DNA of 64,000 nt from Thermorudis peleae (GCF_000744775.1 NZ_JQMP01000001.1:248001-312000); one strand, 5' to 3'. Counted from the stretch's first letter, positions 18,172 through 27,406 are shown. A program made the numbers and translations. The notes: generated from the letters alone by a model not told the origin.

Positions 18172-18199
18172 GTCCACCCCCGTTTCAACGGGGGTGGAC
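18172..18199. repeat. Perfect 13-bp inverted repeat
   Basis: GTCCACCCCCGTT (18172-18184) pairs with AACGGGGGTGGAC (18187-18199) around TC. It lies about 120 bp after the chemoreceptor stop and 140 bp before the orphan receptor start, on their shared strand. No T-run follows, so it is a weak terminator candidate or a protein-binding site. Confidence 0.55.
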
Positions 18200-18321
18200 G
18201 AGAAGAGCAGGGGGTTGGTGCTCGTGTGTGATCCCTTTCAGGCCGATCGCGCGTTGGTTTACCGGCATCGTGACACGAGCGTCTGCGCCGGACTGTGTGG
18301 GAGGATGGGTGCAGTACAGGT

Positions 18322-20028
18322 TCAGACCCGCCAGCCAATGGCGGCAGCACCCCAGCGTTGTCCATGAACGTAGAGCGGCACGGCGACAAGTGACATTACC
18401 TCGCCGGTGTCGCGGGCATAGGTTTGGGCAATGAAGCGCTGATCACCGCCGGGTGGTTCGCGGAGGTCACAGCCGGCTTGGACGAACTGCTGGCGCGTCG
18501 CCCGCGGCGGCAGGTGCTCGGCTGCTTCACCGAGCCCGATACGCGCAGCCTTCACCAGCACGGGCTGATCAGAGAAGAAGCGTTTGACGCGATTGCCGGC
18601 AAGGTCGCGTTCAGGAATGCCCGTCCAGTCTTTACAAAAGACTCGATTATGGATCGGCGCGTAGGTGTTGAGGTCGATGACGAGGGCGAAGACGAAGCGG
18701 GAGTCGCGGCGTAGGATTTCGTCCATTTCGGCTTGAAGGGCCAAGTCGACAACGGCGTCATAGGCTGTGCTGTATTTCGGCGGCTGGAAGCCTTCAGGTG
18801 GGACACGGCTGACATCGAACAGGCGGGCGAGCGAACGGATTGCCGGGCCTTTGATCTCGGTATAACGCAAGTCGAGTACATCGTCGAGCCGGAGGCGCCG
18901 CTCGGCAATCGCACGTTCGAAAACCGCACGACAACGGTCAGCGAGTTCGCGGCAGGCGCTGAGCGCACGATGGAAGGGGGTGTCCAGATCGACGCGGGCA
19001 AAGCCCTCATAGGCCTGTTGCGCCAGTTGTGCGAGCGCAAAGGTTTCCTCAGCAATGTGCTGCGTCTCTCGCTCAAGGCCACTGATGCTTTCTGTCGTTT
19101 GTTCGAGTGATCCGGTTGCGGTCTGCAAGGCTCCAGCTTGTTGCTGAACGGCAGCGGCGATCGCATCAATCGCGTGTGCTGCCTGGGTGGCGAGCGTGCT
19201 TGTTTCTCGCAGAACCTGGCTGAGCCGGTCAATCGCCTCGACTGAGGCCCCAACAAGGTCGACACTCCGGGCCAGAGCTTGGCGTGCCGGTGTCAGCTGA
19301 GCAGCAAGGGTGTCAGTCAACGAGCGAATTTCGCGCGTCTGTGCTGCAGTATGTTCGGCTAATTTGCGTACCTCCTCGGCGACAACGGCGAATCCGCGGC
19401 CGTGCTCGCCCGCGCGCGCTGCTTCGATTGCGGCATTGAGGGCCAGCAGGTTGGTCTGTTTGGCGATGCTGGCGATGACGTCGCTGACGCGCATGATGGC
19501 GGAGATTTGGGTGAGGAGTGTCTCGAGCCGGTTCGCTACGTCTTGCATCTGCGCCCGTAACGCCGCGGCGGTCTCCTCTGCCGCGACACTGGCGCGTAAG
19601 CCGTCCGCAGCCCGGGCGTCGACCTGTTGGGCAGCGGTGGCGGCGCTTTCAGCCGACTGCGCGATCTCTTCTACCCCGGCATTCACTTCCCGCAACGCGG
19701 CAGTGATGTGCTCTGCGCCTTGGCGGGCCGTGTCGATCTGGCGAGCGACGTGTTGTAGCCGCACGCTCGTGCGCGCAACGCCGATGGCGGAACGTTGGAC
19801 AACGGTTTCGAGTTCGCCGAGCAAGCCGCGGAGATCGCTCCCGAGCCGTTCGAGCGCACGGCGGATCTCGCGAGCGCGCGGGTCTGCTCCGTCAATGGCC
19901 GGTGGATGGGCGAGCGCGTTGAGGCCATCCGTCAGGATTGTCACCAGCGTGTCGAGCAGCAGCGGCTCAGCTGGCCGGTCATCGTCGTGCGCTACTGGTG
20001 CCGTGGGGTTGAAGCGCAATCCTGTCAC
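18322..20028 (-). CDS. Soluble methyl-accepting chemotaxis-type protein with C-terminal sensor domain
   Basis: This 568-residue cytoplasmic protein has no membrane segment. A coiled-coil signalling domain (about residues 80-370) contains the conserved hairpin [20 protein letters not shown] and [17 protein letters not shown]. The last 170 residues form a separate domain with [30 protein letters not shown] and [19 protein letters not shown]. These features resemble cytoplasmic Cache-like sensor domains. The order is reversed relative to classical receptors, which carry the sensor first. The GTG at 20026-20028 has GAGGAGG eight bases upstream. The open frame continues further upstream but runs into the divergent gene. 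No chemotaxis kinase genes are in the window. Confidence 0.85.
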   Translation of the reverse strand: MTGLRFNPTAPVAHDDDRPAEPLLLDTLVTILTDGLNALAHPPAIDGADPRAREIRRALERLGSDLRGLLGELETVVQRSAIGVARTSVRLQHVARQIDTARQGAEHITAALREVNAGVEEIAQSAESAATAAQQVDARAADGLRASVAAEETAAALRAQMQDVANRLETLLTQISAIMRVSDVIASIAKQTNLLALNAAIEAARAGEHGRGFAVVAEEVRKLAEHTAAQTREIRSLTDTLAAQLTPARQALARSVDLVGASVEAIDRLSQVLRETSTLATQAAHAIDAIAAAVQQQAGALQTATGSLEQTTESISGLERETQHIAEETFALAQLAQQAYEGFARVDLDTPFHRALSACRELADRCRAVFERAIAERRLRLDDVLDLRYTEIKGPAIRSLARLFDVSRVPPEGFQPPKYSTAYDAVVDLALQAEMDEILRRDSRFVFALVIDLNTYAPIHNRVFCKDWTGIPERDLAGNRVKRFFSDQPVLVKAARIGLGEAAEHLPPRATRQQFVQAGCDLREPPGGDQRFIAQTYARDTGEVMSLVAVPLYVHGQRWGAAAIGWRV

Positions 20029-20107
20029 GTCTTGTGCCTCCTCACCAGACTGCAACTCCCACTCACGGTCTTCGGCACAACGAGCCGAAGGCGAAAGAGC
20101 CCCGATG

Positions 20108-20128
20108 GTCTGACATGTTGACAGACCG
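20108..20128. promoter_or_regulatory. Inverted repeat between the chemoreceptor and CARF genes
   Basis: GGTCTG (20108-20113) and CAGACC (20123-20128) flank the -35 box of the CARF gene promoter in the 162-bp divergent gap. A regulator bound here could affect both genes. The function is inferred from position. Confidence 0.4.
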
Positions 20129-20148
20129 CTGTCCCGTTGCCCATACTC
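20119..20148 (+). promoter_or_regulatory. Promoter candidate of the CARF-HEPN gene
   Basis: TTGACA (20119-20124) is followed after 18 bp by CATACT (20143-20148), a fair -10 box. The start codon lies 42 bp further on. Confidence 0.5.
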
Positions 20149-20190
20149 TTGCGACATCATGGTTCGGCCGAAGAGTTGGGACGGTGTGTC

Positions 20191-21405
20191 ATGCTGCTGG
20201 TGACCGTCTTGGGGACTGGCGACTATCAGGAAGCCACGTATCAGCTGCGGGATGGGGACACCTGGCGACGCTGTCGCACCCGCCTCTTCCCTACAGCGCT
20301 GGCCGAATGGTTTGCGCCTGAACGTGTCCTGGTTCTCCTTACCCCCGAAGCGCTCGAGCATGACAACTGGCAGGCGTTACAGGCATTCCTCGGTGAGCGA
20401 GCCGAGCCAGTGCTGATTCCCATCGGCAGGAACGAGCGGGAGCTGTGGGACGTCTTCGACGCGCTCGTCACGCGCGTGCCAGCAAAGGCGCGGTTGCTGT
20501 TCGACGTCACACACGGGTTTCGAGCGCTGCCGCTTTTTGCTGTGTCGGCGGCACTCTTCTTGCATCGCGTGCGCGACGTCACGATCGAGCGCGTGCTCTA
20601 TGGGGCGTATGAGGCGCGTGATGCTGCGGGGAATGCGCCGGTGTTTGACCTGACGCCGCTTGTCGATCTCATTGACTGGCTCAGCGGTATTGAAGCATTG
20701 GTGCAGTCAGGCAACGGCCAGTTGCTTGCCCAGCGGTTGGGCGAGACACAGCGCCGCCAGTGGCGTCGGGGGAACGGGCATGCGAAGCCACGCCAATTGC
20801 AGCGGGTGGGCAAGGCGCTGGGGACGTTTTCGACCGCGGTGCAGCTGAACCGGCCGCACGAGGCGCTCACAGCCGCGAGGACGGTGGTGAATACGATTGC
20901 GGCCGCACAGGAGGAACTTGCACACTGGGTTCGGCCCTTTGCACTGCTGGCGCAGGAGATCGCTGATGAGGTTGCGGCGATTGCGCATCACGAACCAGAT
21001 CGCCTTACCCGCGCGAACCTCCAGGCACAGCTCGCGTTGATTGACTATGCCCTCACAAAGGGACTTGTGCTCCAGGCAGTCACGCTGGCACGCGAGTGGC
21101 TGGTCAGCTGGTACATCCTTGAGCGATTCCCGGAGAACGCTGAGCGGTGGCTGCATCCGGAGATCCGCGACCAGGCGGGACGAGCGCTCAACAACGGAGC
21201 GAGGAAACTCCGTGAGGGTGCGGCGATTGCGTGGCAGGTCCCAGAGCGCCGGGTTTTTCTGCTGTGGGATCAGCTTGGACAACTCCGGAATGACCTCGCC
21301 CACTGTGGCATGCGTCCACAGAGCCAGCGGCCGGAGCCAGAGCAGGTGCGTGCGCATGCAGAAAAGCTGATCAACCAGGTGCGGCAGGTGTTGAGTGCTG
21401 TATGA
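20191..21405 (+). CDS. CARF-HEPN protein of the Csx/TM1812 type (putative cyclic-oligoadenylate-activated RNase)
   Basis: This 404-residue protein begins [19 protein letters not shown], the start of the CRISPR-associated TIGR02221/TM1812-like group. The CARF-domain ligand motif is [19 protein letters not shown] (about residues 110-128). The C-terminal helical half ends with [10 protein letters not shown], whose Arg366-x4-His371 matches the HEPN ribonuclease active site. Family members are type III CRISPR ancillary RNases switched on by cyclic oligoadenylates. No cas10, cmr/csm genes or repeat array occur in the window, so this is either a solitary effector or one serving a remote locus. The ATG at 20191 was chosen because the family's N-terminal strand starts there; the frame extends upstream without family character. 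Confidence 0.83.
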   Translation: MLLVTVLGTGDYQEATYQLRDGDTWRRCRTRLFPTALAEWFAPERVLVLLTPEALEHDNWQALQAFLGERAEPVLIPIGRNERELWDVFDALVTRVPAKARLLFDVTHGFRALPLFAVSAALFLHRVRDVTIERVLYGAYEARDAAGNAPVFDLTPLVDLIDWLSGIEALVQSGNGQLLAQRLGETQRRQWRRGNGHAKPRQLQRVGKALGTFSTAVQLNRPHEALTAARTVVNTIAAAQEELAHWVRPFALLAQEIADEVAAIAHHEPDRLTRANLQAQLALIDYALTKGLVLQAVTLAREWLVSWYILERFPENAERWLHPEIRDQAGRALNNGARKLREGAAIAWQVPERRVFLLWDQLGQLRNDLAHCGMRPQSQRPEPEQVRAHAEKLINQVRQVLSAV

Positions 21406-21966
21406 GATGTGCCTGTTCGATGTCTTGGGGAGATGGGGCGGCTATTGGGATAGCTGCTGGGATATGTCATTCTCATTGATCCGGCAAGGCCACCCCGGTC
21501 CCACACACCACGCTGCCCGCGAACACGACGCACAGGGCCGTCAGCTGCGCAGTCACCCCATTCAGGGAATCCGGCAGAACCGACAGGCACTGTGCGTGTC
21601 CCCTCTTCAAGGGGCGCTTTGGTGCTGCTCGAACAGCATGTCATTTTTCACTGGTAACATCGTGCGCTCGCGGCGACGCGCCCTTCGCAAGCTCACTGCG
21701 TGCGTCGCCATGGCCTTCGGCTCGCGCAACGCATGAACAGGCGGTGAGCTTCCGGACGCTGGGCACGACGACAGCGCGCGTGCGCGCAGCACCTGCGTAT
21801 CTCGCCGCGACGTGAGCCCTGGTCCTGCAAGCATTGGCGACAAGCACATCGTTCCGGCGGACGTCGCCGCAGCAAGGGTGCGCGCCTTCATTGGCATGTG
21901 CGCATAGACGACGTCCAGCGATAGATTCTGGATACGCTCTGGCAACTTCACCTCGTGAACCGAGGG
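21406..21966. other. Gene-poor region with possible terminator
   Basis: No convincing gene is seen in this stretch of about 560 bp. CCCCT-CTTCA-AGGGG at 21601-21615 lies after the CARF-HEPN gene and is followed by GCGCTTTGGT, a weak terminator candidate. A long minus-strand open frame (21607-22029) has low-complexity, stop-poor composition and no motif; I take it as non-coding or decayed sequence. Confidence 0.4.
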
Positions 21967-21995
21967 TTGACAGCCGTGGAGCTGTCCGCTATGAT
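21967..21995 (+). promoter_or_regulatory. Near-consensus promoter of the LacI/iol-type operon
   Basis: TTGACA (21967-21972) and TATGAT (21990-21995) are separated by exactly 17 bp. The regulator start codon is 80 bp downstream. This is one of the best sigma70-type matches in the window. Confidence 0.8.
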
Positions 21996-22004
21996 AGAGC
22001 CATC

Positions 22005-22031
22005 TGTTAACGTTCACGGGAACGTTCACAG
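22005..22031 (+). promoter_or_regulatory. Tandem LacI-type operators
   Basis: Two adjoining sites, TGTTAACGTTCACG (22005-22018) and GGGAACGTTCACAG (22018-22031), share the core AACGTTCAC. Both match the palindromic TGTGAACGTTCACA-like boxes bound by LacI-family proteins. They start 9 bp after the -10 box and so cover the transcription start. The downstream LacI gene is the likely regulator, acting on its own operon. Confidence 0.7.
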
Positions 22032-22075
22032 TTGCCGGAGTGGCAGCGGATCGTCCTCAGGAAGCGGGCGGGGTG

Positions 22076-23077
22076 ATGGGCCGTAAGAAGGTCACCATTG
22101 TCGATGTCGCGCGTGAGGCTGGTGTGTCCGTGCAGACTGTGTCGCGTGTGTTGAATGCGAAAGGCGAAGTGAGTCCACGTACCCGGGAGATCGTCGTTGC
22201 AGCGATTGAGCGCTTAGGCTATCGCCCCAATGGCGTGGCACGCAGCCTGGTCACGCGTCGAACGCTGACCATTGGCCTGATCGTGCCCGACATCGCCAAC
22301 CCCTTCTTCCCCGAGATCGCGCGTGGAGTCGAAGAGACGGCCCAGGCGGCAGGCTACCAGGTGTTCCTCAGTAATACGAATGAGCAGCCAGAACGTGAAA
22401 TGCAGGCGCTGCACGCCCTGGCTGAGAAACGCGTCGACGGCGTCATCCTTTGCGGCACGCGTCTGGCCGACGAAGCCCTGCTGCCGATGCTCGCCGAGTT
22501 TGCTGCCGTCGTCCTCGTCAACCGGGCGCTCGCAACTGACCAAGCGGATGCCGTCTTGCTGCACGACGAGGCAGCGATGTACCGGCTGGTGCACTGGCTA
22601 GTGGAAAACGGCCGGCGACGGCTTGCGTTCCTGGCCGGACCGCCGCGCTCGTACAGCGGGCAAGGCCGCCGGCGCGGGCTGCTGCGGGCCTTGAACGAAC
22701 TGCAGGGGCATGCCGACCTCGTTGCCATGGTCGATTGCCCGCCATTCATCGACGGGGGCGTCGTGGCCGCACGGCAGATTCTTGAGCAAGGACAGGGTGT
22801 TGACGCCTTTGTCTGCTACAACGACCTGGTCGCACTCGGTGCGCTCCAGGCGTGTCAGCAGGCAGGATGTGCCGTACCCGCTGAGATTGCCGTGACGGGG
22901 TTCGACGATATCACCGTGGCTGGCCTGGTCACACCAGCGCTGACCACGATGCGTGTACCGAAGCACATGCTCGGTGAGCATGCCGCGCGGCTCCTCCTTG
23001 AGCGGCTCGCCGGGCGCCAGGAGCCGCGTCAGGTGGTCGTTGAGCCGGAGCTTGTGGTCCGTGCCAGTGCGCCATAG
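22076..23077 (+). CDS. LacI-family transcriptional regulator
   Basis: This 333-residue repressor has an N-terminal helix-turn-helix (VTIVDVAREAGVSVQTVSRV, residues about 5-24) and hinge helix (NGVARSLVTRRT). A sugar-binding-like effector domain follows (GLIVPDIANPFFPEIARGVE to VTGFDDITVAGLVTPALTT). The ATG at 22076 directly precedes the HTH; an in-frame ATG at 22040 would add 12 residues of no family character. It is the first gene of the operon with iolB and sugar isomerases, and tandem operators lie at its promoter. Control by an inositol- or uronate-derived ligand is plausible. Confidence 0.9.
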   Translation: MGRKKVTIVDVAREAGVSVQTVSRVLNAKGEVSPRTREIVVAAIERLGYRPNGVARSLVTRRTLTIGLIVPDIANPFFPEIARGVEETAQAAGYQVFLSNTNEQPEREMQALHALAEKRVDGVILCGTRLADEALLPMLAEFAAVVLVNRALATDQADAVLLHDEAAMYRLVHWLVENGRRRLAFLAGPPRSYSGQGRRRGLLRALNELQGHADLVAMVDCPPFIDGGVVAARQILEQGQGVDAFVCYNDLVALGALQACQQAGCAVPAEIAVTGFDDITVAGLVTPALTTMRVPKHMLGEHAARLLLERLAGRQEPRQVVVEPELVVRASAP

Positions 23078-23087
23078 GCAGGGAGGG

Positions 23088-23933
23088 ATGATGGTGGAGC
23101 AGTGGAAACGGCCGAGTCGGCTGGGGGAACCGGGTCACCACGTGCTGGTCTCGCCTGATGACGGGACAGTGCGCTGGCTGACGGTTACGCTGCACGTGGT
23201 GCGCGCCGGTGAGCAGCTACGCGGTGAGACAGGCGAGCACGAATACGTACTCGATCTCCTTGCGGGCACGGTCCAGGTGCTGCGCGAGGGGCAGCCATGG
23301 CAGACCGTGACACGGCCTGGCTTCTTCCAACACGGGCCAGTGTTGATCTGCATCCCACCAGCGTCACGCTATGCGGTCATGGCCGAAACGCCTGCTACCC
23401 TGCTTGCCGTCCATGCGCCAGCGCCCACGGGCGGTGACTGGGCGGTCGTGTTGCCTCATGATGCGCCGGCGCGGGACGTTGGACGAGGCAGCTGGCAGCG
23501 GACAGTCTGGCCAGGCACGTCAACGCTGGCGGTGACCCAGCGGCTGCTGGTTGGCGAGACGCTCAATCCGCCTGGCGGGTGGTCGTCCTACCCGCCCCAC
23601 AAGCACGACACGGTCAATCCACCACGCGAACTTCCCTATGAAGAAGTCTATTTCTTCCGTTTCGATCCACCTGGGGGGTTCGGGCTCCAGCGGATTTATG
23701 GCCAGCACCCTGATGGCACGCCCTTCGATGTTGCGTTCACAGTGGAAGACGGGGACGCCATCGTCATCCCCCGCGGCTATCACCCGGTTGTGGCTGCGCC
23801 GGGGTACGCCATGGGCTACGTGTGGGCGCTCTGCGGAGAAGGCAAGCAGTACGGGGCCTGGACCGAGGACCCTGCACACCAGTGGGTTGGCCAGACGACA
23901 CGGGAGACGGAGGCAGCACACCGTGAGCGGTGA
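23088..23933 (+). CDS. iolB: 5-deoxy-glucuronate isomerase IolB-like (KduI/IolB family)
   Basis: This two-cupin isomerase of about 281 residues has the family metal motif SSYPPHKHD, then ELPYEEVYFFRFDPPGGFGLQRIY with the Glu ligand, and the last His in IPRGYHPVVAAPGYAMGYVW. IolB isomerises 5-deoxy-glucuronate in myo-inositol catabolism. The two adjacent ATGs at 23088 and 23091 both follow GGGAGGG; the second is better spaced. The coding end overlaps the SDR start by 11 bp. The inositol genes iolC, iolD and iolA are not in the window, so the substrate may be another uronate-like aldehyde. Confidence 0.87.
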   Translation: MMVEQWKRPSRLGEPGHHVLVSPDDGTVRWLTVTLHVVRAGEQLRGETGEHEYVLDLLAGTVQVLREGQPWQTVTRPGFFQHGPVLICIPPASRYAVMAETPATLLAVHAPAPTGGDWAVVLPHDAPARDVGRGSWQRTVWPGTSTLAVTQRLLVGETLNPPGGWSSYPPHKHDTVNPPRELPYEEVYFFRFDPPGGFGLQRIYGQHPDGTPFDVAFTVEDGDAIVIPRGYHPVVAAPGYAMGYVWALCGEGKQYGAWTEDPAHQWVGQTTRETEAAHRER

Positions 23934-24756
23934 AGCGCGCGGCACTGTTGACCTGCGTGAGACCGTGGCCTGCGTGACCGGCGGGACTGGCGGCTTGGGC
24001 TTGCCGATTGCGTTGGCACTGGCGAAGGCGGGGGCTCGCGTGGCGATTCTTGGCCGGCAGCGCGAGCGGCTCGAGCGCGCCGTGGCGCAGGTGCGTGCCG
24101 TGCAACCGGAGTCTCTGGGTGTTGCGGCGGATGTGAGCGACCCAGTCTCGCTGGTCGAGGCGCACGCCACAATTCGCCGCACGCTCGGGCCAGTGACCGT
24201 GCTGGTCAATGCCGCAGGCGGCAATCGCCCCGACGCGACCACGGGGCCTGAGCAATCGTTCTTTGCGCTAGATCCGGCAGCGCTTGACGCAGTCGTGCGG
24301 GTGAACCTGCTGGGCACGATCTGGGCGTGTCAGGTTTTTGGCCAAGACATGGTGGAGGTGGGACAAGGGAGTATTGTGAACATTGCCTCGGTTGCGGCCA
24401 TCCGGCCACTCACGCGCGTCGTGGCGTACAGCGCGGCGAAGGCTGGCGTGGTGAATTTCACCCAGTGGCTCGCGACGTATCTCGCCCGGGAATACAGCCC
24501 GGCCATTCGGGTGAACGCGGTTGTCCCGGGCTTTTTCCTCACCGAACAGAACCGTTTCCTGCTGACTGACCCGGCTGCACCAGATGGATTGAGCGCGCGG
24601 GGGCGGAGTGTGCTTGCCCATACCCCACAAGGGCGCTTCGGTACGCCAGATGACCTGTGTGGGGCAGTGCTATGGCTGGTGAGCCCGGCAGCGCAGTTCG
24701 TGACGGGGACGGTGGTGACGGTCGACGGCGGGTTCTTGAGTGACGCTGGGGTGTAA
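23923..24756 (+). CDS. SDR-type D-mannonate oxidoreductase (fructuronate reductase)
   Basis: This 277-residue short-chain dehydrogenase has TGGTGGLG at the cofactor site, NAAGGN, and the catalytic YSAAK. It also has the subgroup-specific strings PLTRVVAYSAAKAGVVNFTQW and VPGFFLTEQNRFLL, then GRFGTPDDLCGAVLWL and VTVDGGF at the end. These strings are characteristic of SDR fructuronate reductases/mannonate oxidoreductases, which interconvert D-fructuronate and D-mannonate. The GTG at 23923 follows GGAGG with 9-bp spacing; the open frame continues upstream only as an overlap with iolB. It links this cluster to the mannonate dehydratases at 42952 and 52320. Confidence 0.84.
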   Translation: MSGEARGTVDLRETVACVTGGTGGLGLPIALALAKAGARVAILGRQRERLERAVAQVRAVQPESLGVAADVSDPVSLVEAHATIRRTLGPVTVLVNAAGGNRPDATTGPEQSFFALDPAALDAVVRVNLLGTIWACQVFGQDMVEVGQGSIVNIASVAAIRPLTRVVAYSAAKAGVVNFTQWLATYLAREYSPAIRVNAVVPGFFLTEQNRFLLTDPAAPDGLSARGRSVLAHTPQGRFGTPDDLCGAVLWLVSPAAQFVTGTVVTVDGGFLSDAGV

Positions 24757-24771
24757 GAGCGGGGAGAAAGT

Positions 24772-25517
24772 ATGAGCCAGGTAGTAGGCATACGACAGAC
24801 AACCGACCACGTTCCGGCGTACACGGCGGACGTTGCTACGGCCAGGGCTCGAGACAACACTGGCAGGGAATGTCACTGAGTTCGCAAGCGTCTCCGGATC
24901 GCGCTCGTACTACCAGGTGTGCTTGTTGCGCCTCCGCTTTCTGTCATCGCTGCCGTGGTACAACGGACATTCTACGTGACCCTTATTGGGGGCTCCTTCG
25001 GCGGCTTGCGCGGCTTGGTGGGCGGGTGGTGGTGTTCGGCAGTGGGCAAGCGCGGAGCATCCCGCCATCAATGTCAATTGAACGGGCCAACGAGCGCCTT
25101 GCCCGCATCGTGCGCATGCTGGCCCAGCACGCGCGGGAAGCCGGGTTGCAGCTCGCGCTCGAGCCACTGCGCCGGGCTGAAAGCAATGTCTGGAACACGA
25201 TCAGCGAGGCCGTCGCATTCCTCACGGCCTACGATCTCCATGACGTGGGCGTGGTCGCCGACTTTTACCACATGCTTGCTGAACATGAGCCGCTCAGCGC
25301 GATCGCAACGCACCGCGAGCGGATTGTACACGCACACCTGGCTGATAGCGAACGCAAGCCACCGGGGTTCGGCACGGCTGACGTGCGGGGCTTCCTGGCC
25401 ACCCTGCAGTCCTCGGGATACAGCGGGCTGTGTTCGTTTGAATGCCGCTGGGACGATTTGGCGACGCAGTTGCCAATCAGTGTCCGGATGGTTCGTGCCC
25501 TGTGCGAGCAGGGGTAA
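24772..25517 (+). pseudogene. Decayed sugar-phosphate isomerase/epimerase (TIM barrel) gene
   Basis: From about 25005 the frame reads a normal xylose-isomerase-like half barrel: LARLGGRVVVFGSGQARSIP, EAGLQLALEPLRRAESN (metal Glu), GVVADFYHMLAEHE, HAHLADSERKPPGFG and SFECRW. The first half of the barrel is missing. The sequence upstream is interrupted by stops and frame changes; a start at 24772 reaches a stop after 35 codons, and the later part of the upstream region reads better in another frame (RIALVLPGVLV). I read it as an inactivated copy, next to an intact isomerase gene. A sequencing frameshift is the alternative. Confidence 0.7.
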
Positions 25518-25535
25518 GCAGTGGGGAGAAGCAGC

Positions 25536-26363
25536 ATGCGCGTGGCGTTTTCCAACCTGGCCTGTCCAGGCTGGTCGCTGGACCAGGCTGTTGCCGCAGC
25601 ACGGGAATGGGGATATGAGGGGATTGAGTTACGCCTCCTCAACGGGGAAGTGATCCCGCTCGCGCTTCCCCCGGAGCACCAGGCCATGATCCGGGAGACG
25701 CTTGAGCGTGCCGGGCTTTCGCCCGTGGCATTCGACACCTCGATCCGGCTCGTTGGCGACGAGGACGAGTCAGCAGTCTGCGAGGCGATTCGGGCCGCAC
25801 TGACCCTCGCCAAGACGCTCGGCGCACCGATGATTCGGGTGTTCGGCGGGCCATTTGCGCCCGAGGAGGCATGGGAAGCGGTTCGGGCGCGCGCAGCACG
25901 CATTTTGAACCGTGCAGCGCCATGGGCTGAGGAAACGGGCGTGGCAATTGCCCTCGAAACCCATGACAGCTTTGCCAGCGGCGAGCGCGTCGCTGCCGTA
26001 CTGGACATGGTGCCGAGCCGCGCGGTCGGGGCACTCTGGGACACCTTGCATCCCTTCCGGGTCGGCGAGACGCCAGACGCGACAATGCGCCTGCTCGGCG
26101 ACCGGCTGATGCTTGTCCACATCAAGGATGCGCGGGTTGACGGGCCAGCATGGGAACTCTGCCTGCTTGGCGAAGGCAATGTCCCGGTTCGCGCGATCTT
26201 GGGGCTGCTGGCGCAGCACGGCTACCGCGGCTGGCTCTCCGTCGAGTGGGAGAAGCGCTGGCATCCAGAACTGGCTGATCCAGCCGTTGCGCTGCCGCAG
26301 CACGTGCAGGTGTTGCGGGAATGGCTTGCGGCAATCGGACAAGAACGGAGAGAGGCAGAGTGA
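25536..26363 (+). CDS. Sugar phosphate isomerase/epimerase family protein
   Basis: This 275-residue TIM-barrel protein of the AP-endonuclease-2/xylose-isomerase-like family starts MRVAFSNLACPGWSLDQAV. The metal/catalytic positions lie in VAIALETHDSF (Glu/His), GALWDTLHPF (Asp/His), MLVHIKDAR and LSVEWEKRW (Glu). Members include IolE, IolI and related isomerases or dehydratases of inositol-type sugars. The ATG at 25536 has GGGGAGA upstream with 8-bp spacing. It overlaps the dehydrogenase start by one base. The exact reaction is not deducible. Confidence 0.82.
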   Translation: MRVAFSNLACPGWSLDQAVAAAREWGYEGIELRLLNGEVIPLALPPEHQAMIRETLERAGLSPVAFDTSIRLVGDEDESAVCEAIRAALTLAKTLGAPMIRVFGGPFAPEEAWEAVRARAARILNRAAPWAEETGVAIALETHDSFASGERVAAVLDMVPSRAVGALWDTLHPFRVGETPDATMRLLGDRLMLVHIKDARVDGPAWELCLLGEGNVPVRAILGLLAQHGYRGWLSVEWEKRWHPELADPAVALPQHVQVLREWLAAIGQERREAE

Positions 26364-27406
26364 TGGCAGAGCGACGCTATGGGTTTGCAATCGTTGGCGG
26401 CGGGGTGATTGCGCCAATCCATGCACGGGCGATCCAGGCGCTACCGAACGCGGAGTTGCGTGCCATCGTGGACGTTGTGCCAGAGGTTGCCGAGCACCGA
26501 GCAGCCGAGTTTGGCGTCGAGGCCTACACCGAGCTGGAACCTGTGCTTGCCCGCCCGGATATCGATGTTGTCTGCATCGCGACTCCGAGTGGGTTGCACG
26601 CCACGCTTGGCATGCAAGCAGCTCGCGCAGGCAAGCATGTGATTGTTGAAAAGCCGATCGACGTGACGCTCGAAGCGGCCGACCAGCTGATTGCGACCTG
26701 TCGGCAAACGGGAGTGAAGCTTACCGTCATCTCGCAGCGCCGGTGGGATCCAGGGGTACAGGAACTCAAGCGCGCACTCGAGGCCGGCGCACTCGGGGAC
26801 GTCTTTCTGGCTGATGTCGTCATGAAATGGTACCGGTCAGCGGCGTACTACGAGAGCGCCGCGTGGCGGGGAACCTGGGAACTCGACGGCGGCGGCGCGC
26901 TGATGAACCAGGGCGTCCACTTCGTTGATCTGCTCCTCTGGCTCGTCGGCCCGGTGGAACGCGTTTACGCCACGTGTGCAACCGTCGCCCACACGATCCC
27001 GGTTGAGGATCTGGCAGTGGCGCACCTGCGGTTCCGCAACGGCGCTGTCGGCGTGATCGAGGCAACGACAGCCGCCTACCCTGGCTTTGACGAGCGCCTT
27101 GAGGTGACCGGCACACGGGGAACGGTGCGCGTGGAGAAGGGAGCCCTCACGCTGTGGGGCGTGCCAGACAGTCCGCGGCAGGTGGCTGAGCAGGCCCGCC
27201 CGAGCGCGGCAGCAGATCCGGGCAGCTTGTCCAGCGAGGGCCACCGGCAGCAGATTGCCGATTTTCTGGAGGCGATTGAGCAGGACCGTGAACCGGCGGT
27301 GACGCCAGAACAGGCGCGCGCCGCGTTGGAGTTGATCCTGGCGGTCTATGCCTCGGCACGCCATGGCGAGCCCGTGACGTTGCCGTTGCCAGTGGGCGCA
27401 CGGTGA
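26363..27406 (+). CDS. Gfo/Idh/MocA-family dehydrogenase
   Basis: This 347-residue NAD(P)-dependent sugar or inositol dehydrogenase has the Rossmann motif FAIVGGGVIAPIHARAI, the conserved EKPIDVT (catalytic Lys) and GGGALMNQGVHFVDLLLWLVG with the active-site Asp/His region. The start ATG overlaps the preceding stop as TGATG. In this operon with iolB and TIM-barrel isomerases, oxidation of inositol or a related polyol is the best guess. A family member cannot be assigned a substrate from sequence alone. Confidence 0.85.
   Translation: MAERRYGFAIVGGGVIAPIHARAIQALPNAELRAIVDVVPEVAEHRAAEFGVEAYTELEPVLARPDIDVVCIATPSGLHATLGMQAARAGKHVIVEKPIDVTLEAADQLIATCRQTGVKLTVISQRRWDPGVQELKRALEAGALGDVFLADVVMKWYRSAAYYESAAWRGTWELDGGGALMNQGVHFVDLLLWLVGPVERVYATCATVAHTIPVEDLAVAHLRFRNGAVGVIEATTAAYPGFDERLEVTGTRGTVRVEKGALTLWGVPDSPRQVAEQARPSAAADPGSLSSEGHRQQIADFLEAIEQDREPAVTPEQARAALELILAVYASARHGEPVTLPLPVGAR

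Noticed and set aside
20029-20361. N-terminal extension of the chemoreceptor frame
   Set aside because: It overlaps the divergent CARF-HEPN gene and its promoter; the GTG at 20028 has a much better ribosome site.
21607-22029. Minus-strand open frame before the LacI gene
   Set aside because: It covers the LacI promoter and operators, lacks motifs and has unusual residue composition; best explained as non-coding.
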